NCBI GenBank assembly: GCA_964575715.1
Contig: CAZNSG010000125.1
Location: forward strand, 1 to 11,878
Source of the DNA: PNAI01 sp964575715
GTDB lineage: Bacteria > Pseudomonadota > Alphaproteobacteria > Rhizobiales > Xanthobacteraceae
Direction of reading: 5' to 3'
Length of the DNA: 11,878 bases
Shown here: positions 1 through 6,460 of the stretch, piece after piece
How positions within the stretch are numbered: position 1 is the first letter of the stretch
Layout of the letters: every line of letters begins with the position of its first letter
Notes under the pieces: model-generated
Seen by the model: the letters and a program-made list of their open reading frames with translations, nothing else
What the model was told of the DNA's origin: nothing
Databases searched by the model: none
Translations under genes and position numbers: made by a program

Positions 1-50
1 CGATCAAGGCGCAGAAAATTGGAGTGCCATGACGACGCATAAATGCACGC

Positions 51-220
51 TCGTATCCCGGACGCGGTGCAGCGCGTTTGCGGTGCACCGCAGATCCGGG
101 ATCGCCACGGATCGGAAAGGTCCCGGGTCTGCAGCGCATCACTATAGGCCGCCTATGGCGGCCGTCGAAGGACGCCGACGCTACGCGTCGGCTATGGTGC
201 TGCGCTGCGCCCGGGACACG
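51..220. repeat. Composite palindromic intergenic repeat, two units with a nested third
   Basis: The DNA before the first permease is almost entirely palindromic. Unit A has perfect arms ATCCCGGA (55-62) and TCCGGGAT (95-102), with further near-complementary GC-rich sequence inside. Unit B has perfect arms GTCCCGGG (120-127) and CCCGGGAC (210-217), extended inward by related GCAGCGCA sequence. Its loop (about 141-198) is filled by another palindromic segment with the stems ATAGG/CCTAT (144-156) and CCGACGC/GCGTCGG (175-191). The ends of that segment are also roughly inverted. The layout suggests one short repeat inserted into another. Elements with cores of this kind are common between genes in Bradyrhizobium and relatives (general knowledge, not searched). 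The open frames crossing it are by-products. Bases 1-32 may hold the last codons of an upstream gene, but this cannot be established. Confidence 0.7.
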
Positions 221-228
221 AGGCAGCG

Positions 229-969
229 ATGACCTCGCTGTTCCGCTATCTGCCGCTCGCCCTGCTCGCGCTCGGCTGGGAATTGGTGTCGCGCTTTGAA
301 CTCGTATCCTCATCGGCGCTTCCCTCTCTCACTCAGGTAGGCTGGGCCTGGTTCGAACTGGTCAAGGACGGCGACCTCGTCACTAACGGCCGCTCATCTC
401 TCTATCGCGCCAGCGCAGGACTCTTATTGTCGATCGTCGTTGGCGCGGCGCTCGGCATCTTCATGGCCTGGTGGCGGCCGCTCAATGTGGTGCTCTCGCC
501 CTTGGTCGAGATTTTCTATCCCATGCCGAAATCGGCGCTGATCCCGGTCACCGTGATCTGGCTCGGCTTTGGCGACGGCTCGAAAATCCTGCTGATATTT
601 CTGGGTTGCATGCTGCCGATCACCATCGGCGCCTTCAACGGCGCACGCGGGGCCGATCGCGCGCTGGTGTGGTCGGCGCGCAGCATGGGCGCGGGCCGGC
701 TCCGCATGCTCTGGGACGTGGTGGTGCCGAGCGCTCTGCCGGAGCTGCTCAACGGCATCCGCACGGCGCTGGCGCTTTCCTTCATCCTGCTGGTGAGTTC
801 AGAACTGATCGTGGCGCAAAAGGGTTTTGGCTACCTGATCGGCTACCTTGGCGCCAACGGCTCCTACGAGGGCATGTATGCGGTGGTGCTCACGGTCGCC
901 TTTATCGGATTTGCCGCTGATCGCCTCTATCAGATGCTGATGCAACGGGTGCTGCAATGGCGGGAATAG
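229..969 (+). CDS. ABC transporter permease, SsuC/TauC type (first of pair)
   Basis: This 246-residue integral membrane protein is a permease subunit of a nitrate/sulfonate/taurine-type importer (BPD_transp_1 fold), forming half of the inner-membrane pore. It shows an N-terminal helix beginning LPLALLALGWEL, several further hydrophobic segments, and the cytoplasmic ATPase-contacting EAA-type loop near residues 145-170 (WSARSMGAGRLRMLWDVVVP). The family sequence FYPMPKSALIPV, which precedes this loop in TauC/SsuC proteins, is also visible. The length is at the short end of the usual range of about 250-280. ATG 229 is preceded by GAGG at 220-223, a suitable Shine-Dalgarno lying at the edge of the palindromic repeat. 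The stop overlaps the next permease by 13 bp, so the two are co-translated and probably form a heterodimer. No ATPase is visible. Substrate is not predictable. Confidence 0.9.
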   Translation: MTSLFRYLPLALLALGWELVSRFELVSSSALPSLTQVGWAWFELVKDGDLVTNGRSSLYRASAGLLLSIVVGAALGIFMAWWRPLNVVLSPLVEIFYPMPKSALIPVTVIWLGFGDGSKILLIFLGCMLPITIGAFNGARGADRALVWSARSMGAGRLRMLWDVVVPSALPELLNGIRTALALSFILLVSSELIVAQKGFGYLIGYLGANGSYEGMYAVVLTVAFIGFAADRLYQMLMQRVLQWRE

Positions 970-1778
970 CGCACGCCGAGCAAACCGAAGCCGCACGCTT
1001 CTTCGGCGCGACCGGACTCCTGATCGCGCGTTCCTCGTCAATCGTGCTGCTGCTCGCGGGCTGGGAATTGTTTGCGCGCAGCGGCGCGGTGACCATGTTC
1101 GTGCTGCCGCCCTTGAGCGCAGTACTTGAACGCATCTGGAACGATGCAATGGGCGGAGATTTGCTGATCAATACCGGCCTCACGCTCTACCGCGCCATCG
1201 CCGGATTCCTCATCGCAGCGGTCGCCGGCATCGCGCTCGGCATGCTGATGTCGCGCAGCGCCATCATGCGCTGGTTTTTCGATCCGATCATTTCCGTCGG
1301 CTTCCCGATGCCGAAAATCGCGTTCCTGCCGATCGTGATCCTGTGGCTCGGGCTCTACGACGTCTCAAAGATTTCCATGGTGGTGTTCGACGCCATCTTT
1401 CCGGTGGTGACGGCGACCATCGCCGGCATCGCGAGCATCGAGCGCGAGCTGATCTGGTCGGCGCGCAACATGGGCGCCAATAACCGCGAGATCATGTGGC
1501 AAATCGCCCTGCCCGCCGCGATGCCGCAAATTTTCACTGGATTGCAGGTCGCGCTTCCGATCGCGCTCATTGTCGCCATCGTCGCCGAAATGGCGATGGG
1601 TGGCTATGGCCTGGGCGGCAGCATGATGATGGCTTCGCGCTTTGCCGACTCGCGCGGAGTCTTCGCCGGCATCGTGGAGATCGCAGTCGTGGGTTATGTG
1701 CTGATCAAGGGCATGTCGGTGCTCCGCCGCCGTTTGCTGATATGGCATGCCGAGGCGAGCGAACCGACCACCGTGTAG
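957..1778 (+). CDS. ABC transporter permease, SsuC/TauC type (second of pair)
   Basis: This 273-residue membrane protein is homologous to the preceding permease. Both have WELF/WELV in the first helix, LPPL/LPSL after it, a PMPK motif, and the EAA-type loop WSARNMGANNREIMWQIALP. It has about six hydrophobic segments. The chosen ATG at 957 lies inside the 3' end of the upstream gene, giving a 13-bp overlap typical of translationally coupled subunits. No strong ribosome-binding site is seen, which fits coupling. The gene carries the transporter toward the binding-protein gene 197 bp downstream. Two distinct permeases instead of one homodimeric TauC is a known variant of this family. It presumably pairs with the first permease. 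The substrate could be a sulfonate, nitrile, aromatic acid or pyrimidine-like compound; nothing in the sequence decides. Confidence 0.9.
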   Translation: MAGIAHAEQTEAARFFGATGLLIARSSSIVLLLAGWELFARSGAVTMFVLPPLSAVLERIWNDAMGGDLLINTGLTLYRAIAGFLIAAVAGIALGMLMSRSAIMRWFFDPIISVGFPMPKIAFLPIVILWLGLYDVSKISMVVFDAIFPVVTATIAGIASIERELIWSARNMGANNREIMWQIALPAAMPQIFTGLQVALPIALIVAIVAEMAMGGYGLGGSMMMASRFADSRGVFAGIVEIAVVGYVLIKGMSVLRRRLLIWHAEASEPTTV

Positions 1779-1796
1779 CCCATAAGACGCTACAAA

Positions 1797-1871
1797 ATGG
1801 GTTTTGGCATGGGTTTTGGCATGGGTTTTGGCGGCACTTGGTTTTGGCGGCACTGGGTTTTGGCGGCACTT
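1797..1871. repeat. Nested short tandem repeat tract (12-mer then about 16-mer)
   Basis: Three perfect copies of ATGGGTTTTGGC stand in tandem at 1797-1808, 1809-1820 and 1821-1832. The third copy also starts a second series of three units of GGTTTTGGCGGCACT at about 1823-1839, 1840-1854 and 1855-1871. The core GGTTTTGGC therefore occurs five times. The tract sits 18 bp after the permease stop codon and about 100 bp before the binding-protein start. It looks like slippage expansion in two stages. No gene is supported here. Confidence 0.9.
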
Positions 1872-1898
1872 GCCTTGCTTGCGCGCGGGTGCTCTAAT
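1870..1898 (+). promoter_or_regulatory. Possible sigma-70-like promoter for the binding-protein gene
   Basis: TTGCCT (1870-1875) and TCTAAT (1893-1898) are separated by 17 bp and match the -35 and -10 consensus at four and five of six positions. They lie immediately after the tandem repeat tract and about 77 bp before the binding-protein start. A separate promoter would explain extra expression of the binding protein relative to the permeases. This is pattern matching only. Confidence 0.3.
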
Positions 1899-1946
1899 TT
1901 TTACCAAGTACAAGCACAAGCCTAAGCCATTCGAAGTGGCGAGAAC

Positions 1947-1970
1947 GCGGCGTATGTGCCGCTAGGGAGA
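1947..1970 (+). promoter_or_regulatory. Small hairpin followed by strong Shine-Dalgarno
   Basis: GCGGC (1947-1951) and GCCGC (1958-1962) can form a five-pair stem around a six-base loop. It lies directly before the ribosome-binding site AGGGAGA (1964-1970), which is five bases from the ATG at 1976. The Shine-Dalgarno is clear and supports that start. The hairpin could protect the 5' end or affect initiation, but it may be incidental. Confidence 0.4.
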
Positions 1971-1975
1971 AATAC

Positions 1976-2995
1976 ATGCGCAGGTTCAAATTCGCTCTGG
2001 CCGCCTTGGCTGTCACAACAATGGCTGTCACAACAATGGTTGCCGGCTCGGCCGCCAACGCCCAACCGGTGAAAATCCGGCTCTCCTGGGTCGCGCCGAT
2101 CTCCAATTGGGGATCGATCATCCTGGAGAAGAAGGATCTCGCCAAGCACTTCGGCAAATCCTACATCCTCGAGCCTGTTCGATTCCAGGGTACGCCGCTG
2201 ATCGTCACCGCGCTCGCCAATGGCGAGATTGAAATCGCGGATCTGGCGTTTTCGACGCTGGCCATCGCCATCCAAAATGCCGGCATCGACGATCTGCGGG
2301 TGATCTCGGACGAATTTCAGGATGGCGTTCCCGGCTATCACAGCAATGAATTTAATGTCCTGATCGACGGCCCGATCAAAAAGGTCGAAGACTTGAAGGG
2401 TAAGGTTGTCGCCACCAATTCGGTCAGCAGCGCCGTCGACATCGCATCGCGCGCCATGCTCAAAAAGCACGGGCTGCAAGATAAGCGGGACTACACGGTG
2501 ATCGAGGCGCCGTTCCCGACCATGAAGGCAATGCTGTCGGAGAAGAAGGTCGACCTGATCCCGGCGGTGCTGCCGTTTTCGCTCGATCCGGAACTGAAGA
2601 AAATTTCGAAACCGCTGTTTAGCAGCAAGGATGCGCTCGGGCGCACCCAGTTCATCATATGGTCGGCGCGCAAATCGTTCATCGATAAGAACCGCGCCGC
2701 CATGGTCGATCTGATGGAGGATACGCTGGTCATCCTGCGCTGGTTCATCGATCCGAAGAACCAGAAAGAAGCGGCCGAGATCGCCGGCCGCGTGCTCAAG
2801 GCGCCGCCGGAGCGTTTTAGCTGGATTTTCACCAAGCAGGATTACTTCCGCGATCCGAACATGCTGCCGGATCTCAATGCGCTGCAATCCAATCTCGACA
2901 CGACGGCGGACCTGGGATTTGTGAAGTCAAAAATGGACATCAAGAAATACTCCGATCTCAGCATCGTCCAGGAAGCTGCTAAGCGCATAAAATAA
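1976..2995 (+). CDS. ABC transporter periplasmic substrate-binding protein (NMT1/SsuA-like)
   Basis: This 339-residue secreted protein captures the substrate for the adjacent permeases. It begins with a signal peptide: positive MRRFKF, a hydrophobic core, then a likely signal peptidase I site after A29 (AANA|Q). The mature part begins KIRLSWVAP and contains the periplasmic-binding fold signatures of the NMT1/THI5 and SsuA group. These are IVTALANGEIEIADLAFST (a ligand-site strand/loop), VEDLKGKVVATNSVSSAVD in domain 2, and FPTMKAMLSEKKVDLIPAVLP. The length is normal for the family. AGGGAGA six to twelve bases upstream fixes the start. The signal peptide contains a doubled pentapeptide AVTTM encoded by an exact 15-bp tandem duplication. 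The gene ends 33 bp before a terminator and so closes the transport operon. Substrate identity is unknown. Confidence 0.9.
   Translation: MRRFKFALAALAVTTMAVTTMVAGSAANAQPVKIRLSWVAPISNWGSIILEKKDLAKHFGKSYILEPVRFQGTPLIVTALANGEIEIADLAFSTLAIAIQNAGIDDLRVISDEFQDGVPGYHSNEFNVLIDGPIKKVEDLKGKVVATNSVSSAVDIASRAMLKKHGLQDKRDYTVIEAPFPTMKAMLSEKKVDLIPAVLPFSLDPELKKISKPLFSSKDALGRTQFIIWSARKSFIDKNRAAMVDLMEDTLVILRWFIDPKNQKEAAEIAGRVLKAPPERFSWIFTKQDYFRDPNMLPDLNALQSNLDTTADLGFVKSKMDIKKYSDLSIVQEAAKRIK
2008..2037 (+). repeat. Perfect 15-bp tandem duplication inside signal-peptide codons
   Basis: GGCTGTCACAACAAT occurs twice in direct succession (2008-2022 and 2023-2037) with no mismatch. In the binding-protein frame it doubles AVTTM at residues 12-21 and lengthens the hydrophobic core of the signal peptide by five residues without shifting the frame. 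Perfect identity suggests a recent event. Confidence 0.95.
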
Positions 2996-3027
2996 AACGC
3001 AACAGTGGACTGATGAGGCTACGATCA

Positions 3028-3060
3028 GCCCCGGCGATGTAAATTTCGTCGGGGCCTTTC
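3028..3060 (+). terminator. Rho-independent terminator after the ABC transport genes
   Basis: GCCCCGGCGA (3028-3037) pairs with TCGTCGGGGC (3046-3055) over ten positions, one a G-T wobble, around an eight-base loop. It is followed by the short pyrimidine run CTTTC. The T tract is weak. The position, 33 bp after the binding-protein stop and 27 bp before the next ATG, fits the end of the transporter transcript. Confidence 0.7.
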
Positions 3061-3086
3061 ATAACATCAGCGCAAGCTCGATCAGC

Positions 3087-4052
3087 ATGCCCCGCCTGCT
3101 TATTCTTCTCACACTGCCGGCCGATGTCATCGAGCAATATCGCGCCCGGTTGAGCGCCGCATTTCCCGCGCTCACGATCGACGTAGCCGATCAGCACAGC
3201 AATTTTATTCCGCTCATCGGCACCGCAGACATTCTGCTCACCTTCGGACAGGTGATGAAAAATCTGCAGGCGGACTTCGGGAACGCCGCCAACTTGCAAT
3301 GGATTCAAGCCTTGGGAACGGGGCTGGATGGAATTACCGATCAGCCCACGCTCAAAGCCGGCATCATTGTCACCAATGTGCACGGCGTTCACGGTCAGCC
3401 GGTATCGGAAGCCGCGCTCGCCGGCATGCTGGCGCTATCCCGCGACATCCCGCGGGCGGTGCGCGCGCAAGATCAAAAGACCTGGGTGCGCTGGCCGGCG
3501 ACGCTGCTCGATGGCAAGACCATTGGCATTCTCGGCGTCGGCGCGATCGCCGAAATTCTCGCGCCGAAATGCAAGGCGCTCGGCATGAAGGTGATTGGCG
3601 TCAGCTCGGGTGCACGGCCGGTCGCGGGCTTCGATCGCATGCACGGGCGCGATGAGCTGCTGCGCGTCGTACCCGAGCTCGATTATCTCGTGTTGCTCAC
3701 TCCCTACTCGGCCAAGACACACAATTTGATCGACGCCAAGGTGCTGGCGGCGATGAAGCCGACCAGCTATCTCGTCAATCTCGCGCGCGGCGGGATCGTG
3801 GACGAGGATGCGCTGGTCGATGCGCTGCGCCAGGGCCGGATCGCCGGCGCCGCGCTTGATGTATTCCAGAATGAACCTTTGCCGGCGGAACACCCGCTGT
3901 GGTCGTTCAAGAACGTCATCATCACCACCCATCAGGGCGGCTTTTGCGACGCTTATGTCGATCTCGCACTGCCGGCCATCGAGCACAACATGCGCTGCTT
4001 CCTCGCCGGCGACGTAAAGAAAATGGTCAATGTCATTGCCCGCGCTGCATGA
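3087..4052 (+). CDS. D-isomer-specific 2-hydroxyacid dehydrogenase
   Basis: This 321-residue cytoplasmic oxidoreductase should interconvert a 2-oxoacid and a D-2-hydroxyacid using NAD(P)H. The catalytic domain is split around a Rossmann domain. The dinucleotide loop is G150-V-G152-A-I-A155, a GxGxxA variant of the usual GxGxxG. The catalytic residues are visible: Arg234 in LARGG, Glu263 in DVFQNEP and His282 in TTHQGG. The second Rossmann strand ends VIGVSSGAR, with Ser173-Ser174 and Arg177 where NAD-specific members have Asp, so NADP(H) may be preferred (inference). Length is typical. ATG 3087 has no strong Shine-Dalgarno, but the sequence from it begins with a normal first beta strand (RLLILL). 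It sits between two terminator or gap regions, so it is probably its own transcript. A link to the upstream transporter's substrate is possible but unproven. Confidence 0.9.
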   Translation: MPRLLILLTLPADVIEQYRARLSAAFPALTIDVADQHSNFIPLIGTADILLTFGQVMKNLQADFGNAANLQWIQALGTGLDGITDQPTLKAGIIVTNVHGVHGQPVSEAALAGMLALSRDIPRAVRAQDQKTWVRWPATLLDGKTIGILGVGAIAEILAPKCKALGMKVIGVSSGARPVAGFDRMHGRDELLRVVPELDYLVLLTPYSAKTHNLIDAKVLAAMKPTSYLVNLARGGIVDEDALVDALRQGRIAGAALDVFQNEPLPAEHPLWSFKNVIITTHQGGFCDAYVDLALPAIEHNMRCFLAGDVKKMVNVIARAA

Positions 4053-4310
4053 CCGGTGCGAAGGAATTACCAAGCCATTGGGTGATCTGATTTCTGGGAC
4101 TGAGCCGATAGGCCGACCTCTCACCAGCATGAGGCGCGCTCAGCATGGCGAATGACAAACCGAACCACCCGCCGATTCGCGCCTTGTCTTTGTGTTGATC
4201 GATGCGGAGCCGCTCGGCACCGGCAATGCCGTCACGGGCACGGCGAAAGCGCTGATCACTGGTGCGAGAATTGGCCATGCACATGGCCAAGGTCTGCCGC
4301 GCCGGTGGCA
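4053..4310. other. Intergenic stretch without a supportable gene
   Basis: This GC-rich segment follows the dehydrogenase. Open frames cross it on both strands, but none has a ribosome-binding site, a recognisable motif or a convincing start. Several run into the repeat array downstream or back into the dehydrogenase. It could be eroded coding sequence. The one ordered element is the palindrome at 4271-4290. Confidence 0.5.
4271..4290. promoter_or_regulatory. Perfect 9-bp-arm palindrome, possible operator
   Basis: TTGGCCATG (4271-4279) and CATGGCCAA (4282-4290) are exact inverted copies separated by only CA. The 20-bp dyad with a two-base centre resembles a site for a dimeric regulator more than a terminator, because no T run follows. 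It lies about 20 bp before the direct-repeat array. The regulator and target are unknown. Confidence 0.4.
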
Positions 4311-4449
4311 GGCGAATCACTTTCCCGGCGAATCAGTTCTCGACAATTTATATTTTAGCAAATCACTTTTTGGCGAATCATTTATTGGCGAATCACTTGG
4401 AGCGCGCGCGAATCACTTCAGCGCGAAACACTTCGCCGATCGATTCACT
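4311..4449. repeat. Array of about eight degenerate GGCGAATCACTT repeats
   Basis: Copies begin at about 4311, 4327, 4357, 4372, 4387, 4407, 4422 and 4438. The best match GGCGAATCACTT (4311 and 4387). Others differ by one to four bases, for example GGCGAATCATTT at 4372 and AGCAAATCACTT at 4357. Start-to-start distances are 16, 30, 15, 15, 20, 15 and 16. Translated in one frame the middle gives repeated LANH(F/L), but outer copies are in other frames and no start or ribosome-binding site is seen. It is therefore listed as DNA repeat, not as a gene. Confidence 0.8.
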
Positions 4450-4793
4450 AGTCTGGTCGAAAACTGTTCGAAGCAAATAAAAATGCCACAGTGAATTAAC
4501 AATTGCTCAACCATGTTTGGCGATTAAACATGCAGTGCCTATGTATCTGTTAACCCTGTGAATAACGCTCTTAACATATTGAAATAACTATTATTTTATA
4601 CAAGCTTCCGTGCTGGATAAGATTGCGAATCGGGTCTCATGCCGACATTTATTGGCAATTTTTTATGAACTATCAGGTTAAACAAAAATCATTAATGCTG
4701 ACGATCTGTAGATTACTTGGCATGCGACGTTGCACACCAAAAATGGTCCTGATACTTTGCGTAACGCGGCGGAATCAGTGATGTTTTCAGATC
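4450..4793 (+). promoter_or_regulatory. AT-rich leader and probable promoter region of the Lap-like cluster
   Basis: Base composition changes sharply to AT-rich, in contrast to the coding sequence around it. The stretch contains repeated TTAAC words (4496, about 4550, about 4572, about 4678). One, TTAACAATTGCTCAAC at 4496-4511, is one mismatch from the CtrA pattern TTAA-N7-TTAAC. Next to it is an inverted repeat with arms CATGTTT (4512-4518) and AAACATG (4526-4532). No single -35/-10 pair is compelling. No gene is supported. A promoter of the secretion cluster is expected here from position and composition. Confidence 0.45.
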
Positions 4794-4800
4794 AGGAGAG
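4794..4800 (+). promoter_or_regulatory. Ribosome-binding site that selects a TTG start
   Basis: AGGAGAG at 4794-4800 lies seven bases before TTG 4808. The reading frame is open further upstream, to TTG 4730 and ATG 4781, but those lack a comparable site. Starting at 4808 places the signal peptide exactly at the N-terminus, so this site decides the start. Confidence 0.75.
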
Positions 4801-4807
4801 AATTGTT

Positions 4808-6256
4808 TTGACTCGTTTCGAGGTGATTCTTCTATGCTTGATTGCATTAACTGCTGGCGCGGTTGGCCCTGCCATTGCGGCTGAGCCGTTCACGATCACT
4901 GACGCCATTATCCATGCCGTGCGAAGCCATCCGGGCGTCGGTGAGGCTGCCGCGAACCGGCGCGCGACAGAAACCGAACTGCGCCAAACCCAGAGCACGC
5001 TGTTGCCGCAGGTGCGGCTTGAAGCGCGCACGGGCTGGAATAGATGGAATCACAGAGACGCGGCGGTTCCGCCGGCGGGAAATGACAGTTGGCTGGCTGG
5101 TAACACGCAATCGGTCGTGGTGCGGCAGCTGCTGTTCGATGGCTTTTCTTCCATCAACGAAATCTGGCGGCAGGCGGCCCGCGTCGATGCGTCGGCGGCG
5201 CGCGTGCATGAGCGCACCGAGCTAATCGCTCTCGACGCGATCAGCGCCTATATCGAGGTGACCCGGTTTACACGGATCGTCTCCGTCTCCCAAGTCAATG
5301 TCGAAGAACATCGTAAGATTTTTGCCAATGTTCAGGCCCGCTTTCGGGGCGGCCGCGCGGGAGAAGGCGATCTAGAGCAGTCGCAGGAACGCGTTGCATC
5401 GGCTGAGGCCGCCTACCATCAATACCGCCGCAATCTTGATGAGGCGCGCGCCATGTATCGCAGCGCGGTCGGGCTTGAGCCGTTCAATTTGCGTTTTCCG
5501 AGTCGCCTGGCGCAGCTGCCGCGGTCGAGAGACGAAGCTTTGGCCATTGCGCTGACCAGCAATCCGACCATCAAGGCCGCCAAATCAGATGCGGAAGCGG
5601 CACGATATGCTTTCCGGACCACCGATGGGACGCTATCACCAACGGTATCGCTCGAAGGGCGGGCTGACAAAAGTTACAATTCAAATACCGTAACCGGCCA
5701 CACCACCAATCAAAGCGGCTTGCTGGTGCTCAGCTGGGACGTTTTTCGCGGCGGCCAGGATTCATGGCGCCGCGCTGAAATGAGCGAGCGCTATATCGAG
5801 CAATCCCATCGCTATGCCCGGCTGCAGCGCGAAGCCTATGCCTCGGTCGATAAGGCTTGGGCCGCACGCACGATTGCAACCGATCAGGTCGCGGCACTCC
5901 AGCGTCAAGTCGAGTCCGATCGCAAGGTCATTTCCGCCTACACCAAGGAATACGAGCTTGGTCAACGTTCATTGATCGACCTGCTCAATGCGCATAACCA
6001 GTATTTCACCGGCTTGGTTGGGTTTGAATCCGCCCGCGGCGTGGGCGTGTACGGGGATTACCAGCTGCTCGCCTTTATCGGTAAGCTGCTTGCGTATCTG
6101 AAAACTCCGCAGCCAGTGGAGGCGGCCCCGCTCGATCACAAGCCGCTCGGCATCTTCCCGGGCAAGCTGCCACCGATCATTGTAAATCCGCCGGAACCGA
6201 GTGGACCGGAACCGCTCAATCTTTCCGCGCCGGTCCCAGCGCAAGGCAATCGCTAA
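4808..6256 (+). CDS. TolC-family outer-membrane channel of type I secretion (LapE-like)
   Basis: The protein of 482 residues (from TTG 4808) forms the trimeric outer-membrane and periplasmic tunnel of a type I secretion system. It starts with a signal peptide (MTRFEVILLCLIALTAGAV, then cleavage near AIAA|E). The mature chain opens with the OEP signature ITDAIIHAVRSHPGVGEA. Two repeated helical and strand halves follow; the second begins near SRDEALAIALTSNPTIKAA. The segments SQERVASAEAAYHQYRR and YTKEYELGQRSLIDLLNAHN are typical of TolC helices. A proline-rich tail of about 40 residues ends the protein. The frame extends upstream to 4730 (508 residues), but the ribosome-binding site and signal peptide favour 4808; ATG 4781 is the alternative. 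It is followed after 204 bp by the exporter ATPase gene. The substrate is probably the adhesin at the right edge. Confidence 0.88.
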   Translation: MTRFEVILLCLIALTAGAVGPAIAAEPFTITDAIIHAVRSHPGVGEAAANRRATETELRQTQSTLLPQVRLEARTGWNRWNHRDAAVPPAGNDSWLAGNTQSVVVRQLLFDGFSSINEIWRQAARVDASAARVHERTELIALDAISAYIEVTRFTRIVSVSQVNVEEHRKIFANVQARFRGGRAGEGDLEQSQERVASAEAAYHQYRRNLDEARAMYRSAVGLEPFNLRFPSRLAQLPRSRDEALAIALTSNPTIKAAKSDAEAARYAFRTTDGTLSPTVSLEGRADKSYNSNTVTGHTTNQSGLLVLSWDVFRGGQDSWRRAEMSERYIEQSHRYARLQREAYASVDKAWAARTIATDQVAALQRQVESDRKVISAYTKEYELGQRSLIDLLNAHNQYFTGLVGFESARGVGVYGDYQLLAFIGKLLAYLKTPQPVEAAPLDHKPLGIFPGKLPPIIVNPPEPSGPEPLNLSAPVPAQGNR

Positions 6257-6460
6257 GCCGCCATTCGCACCCTGTGCGAGCGTGCCACAGTTTCCGAATC
6301 GGTCATTCGAAGCTTTATCCACAGTCATCCGGCGCAGTTCTTCATAGAACAATAATCATTTATTGGCCTATATTTACTGACCTTTTTTCGACTAATGCTT
6401 GATCATTCCTTCTCTGCTATGGGTGCGGAACCTCAGCGAGCAACTTGAGCGGCGGTACCC
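6257..6460. other. Gap between channel and exporter genes
   Basis: A short hairpin TCGCAC-CCT-GTGCGA (6265-6279) lies just after the channel stop but lacks a T run, so it is a weak terminator at best. About 6345-6415 is AT-rich and could hold a second promoter, although no convincing -35/-10 pair is evident. No gene is seen. Confidence 0.4.

Noticed and set aside
1..32. Possible last codons of an upstream ABC ATPase (IKAQKIGVP then TGA at 30-32)
   Set aside because: Ten codons are too few to identify a gene, and another frame is equally open, ending at a TAA near 42. Only sequence left of the window could decide.
29..232. A 67-codon + strand frame starting at ATG 29, and a second overlapping one from 78
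   Set aside because: Both are translations of the palindromic repeats at 51-220. The products are Arg-rich and have no family features, and the second overlaps the real permease start.
1922..2887. A 321-codon - strand open frame opposite the binding-protein gene
   Set aside because: It is a shadow frame caused by codon bias. The + strand protein has a signal peptide, a Shine-Dalgarno and family motifs.
4033..4320. A 95-codon - strand frame overlapping the end of the dehydrogenase gene
   Set aside because: It has no recognisable motif or ribosome-binding site, it overlaps a solid gene, and its start lies in the repeat array.
4311..4449. CRISPR array
   Set aside because: The repeats are only about 12 bp and degenerate, the intervals are a few bases long, and no cas gene is near.
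4192..4494. Open frames across the repeat array that give LANHF/LANHL or GES-type repeats, considered as a small pentapeptide-repeat protein
   Set aside because: The repeats shift frame between copies. The central residue is His rather than Leu or Phe in the best frame, and no ribosome-binding site or good start is present.
4730..4807. Upstream extension of the channel gene to TTG 4730
   Set aside because: The extra 26 codons would bury the signal peptide behind a hydrophilic stretch. AGGAGAG at 4794-4800 fits the TTG at 4808.
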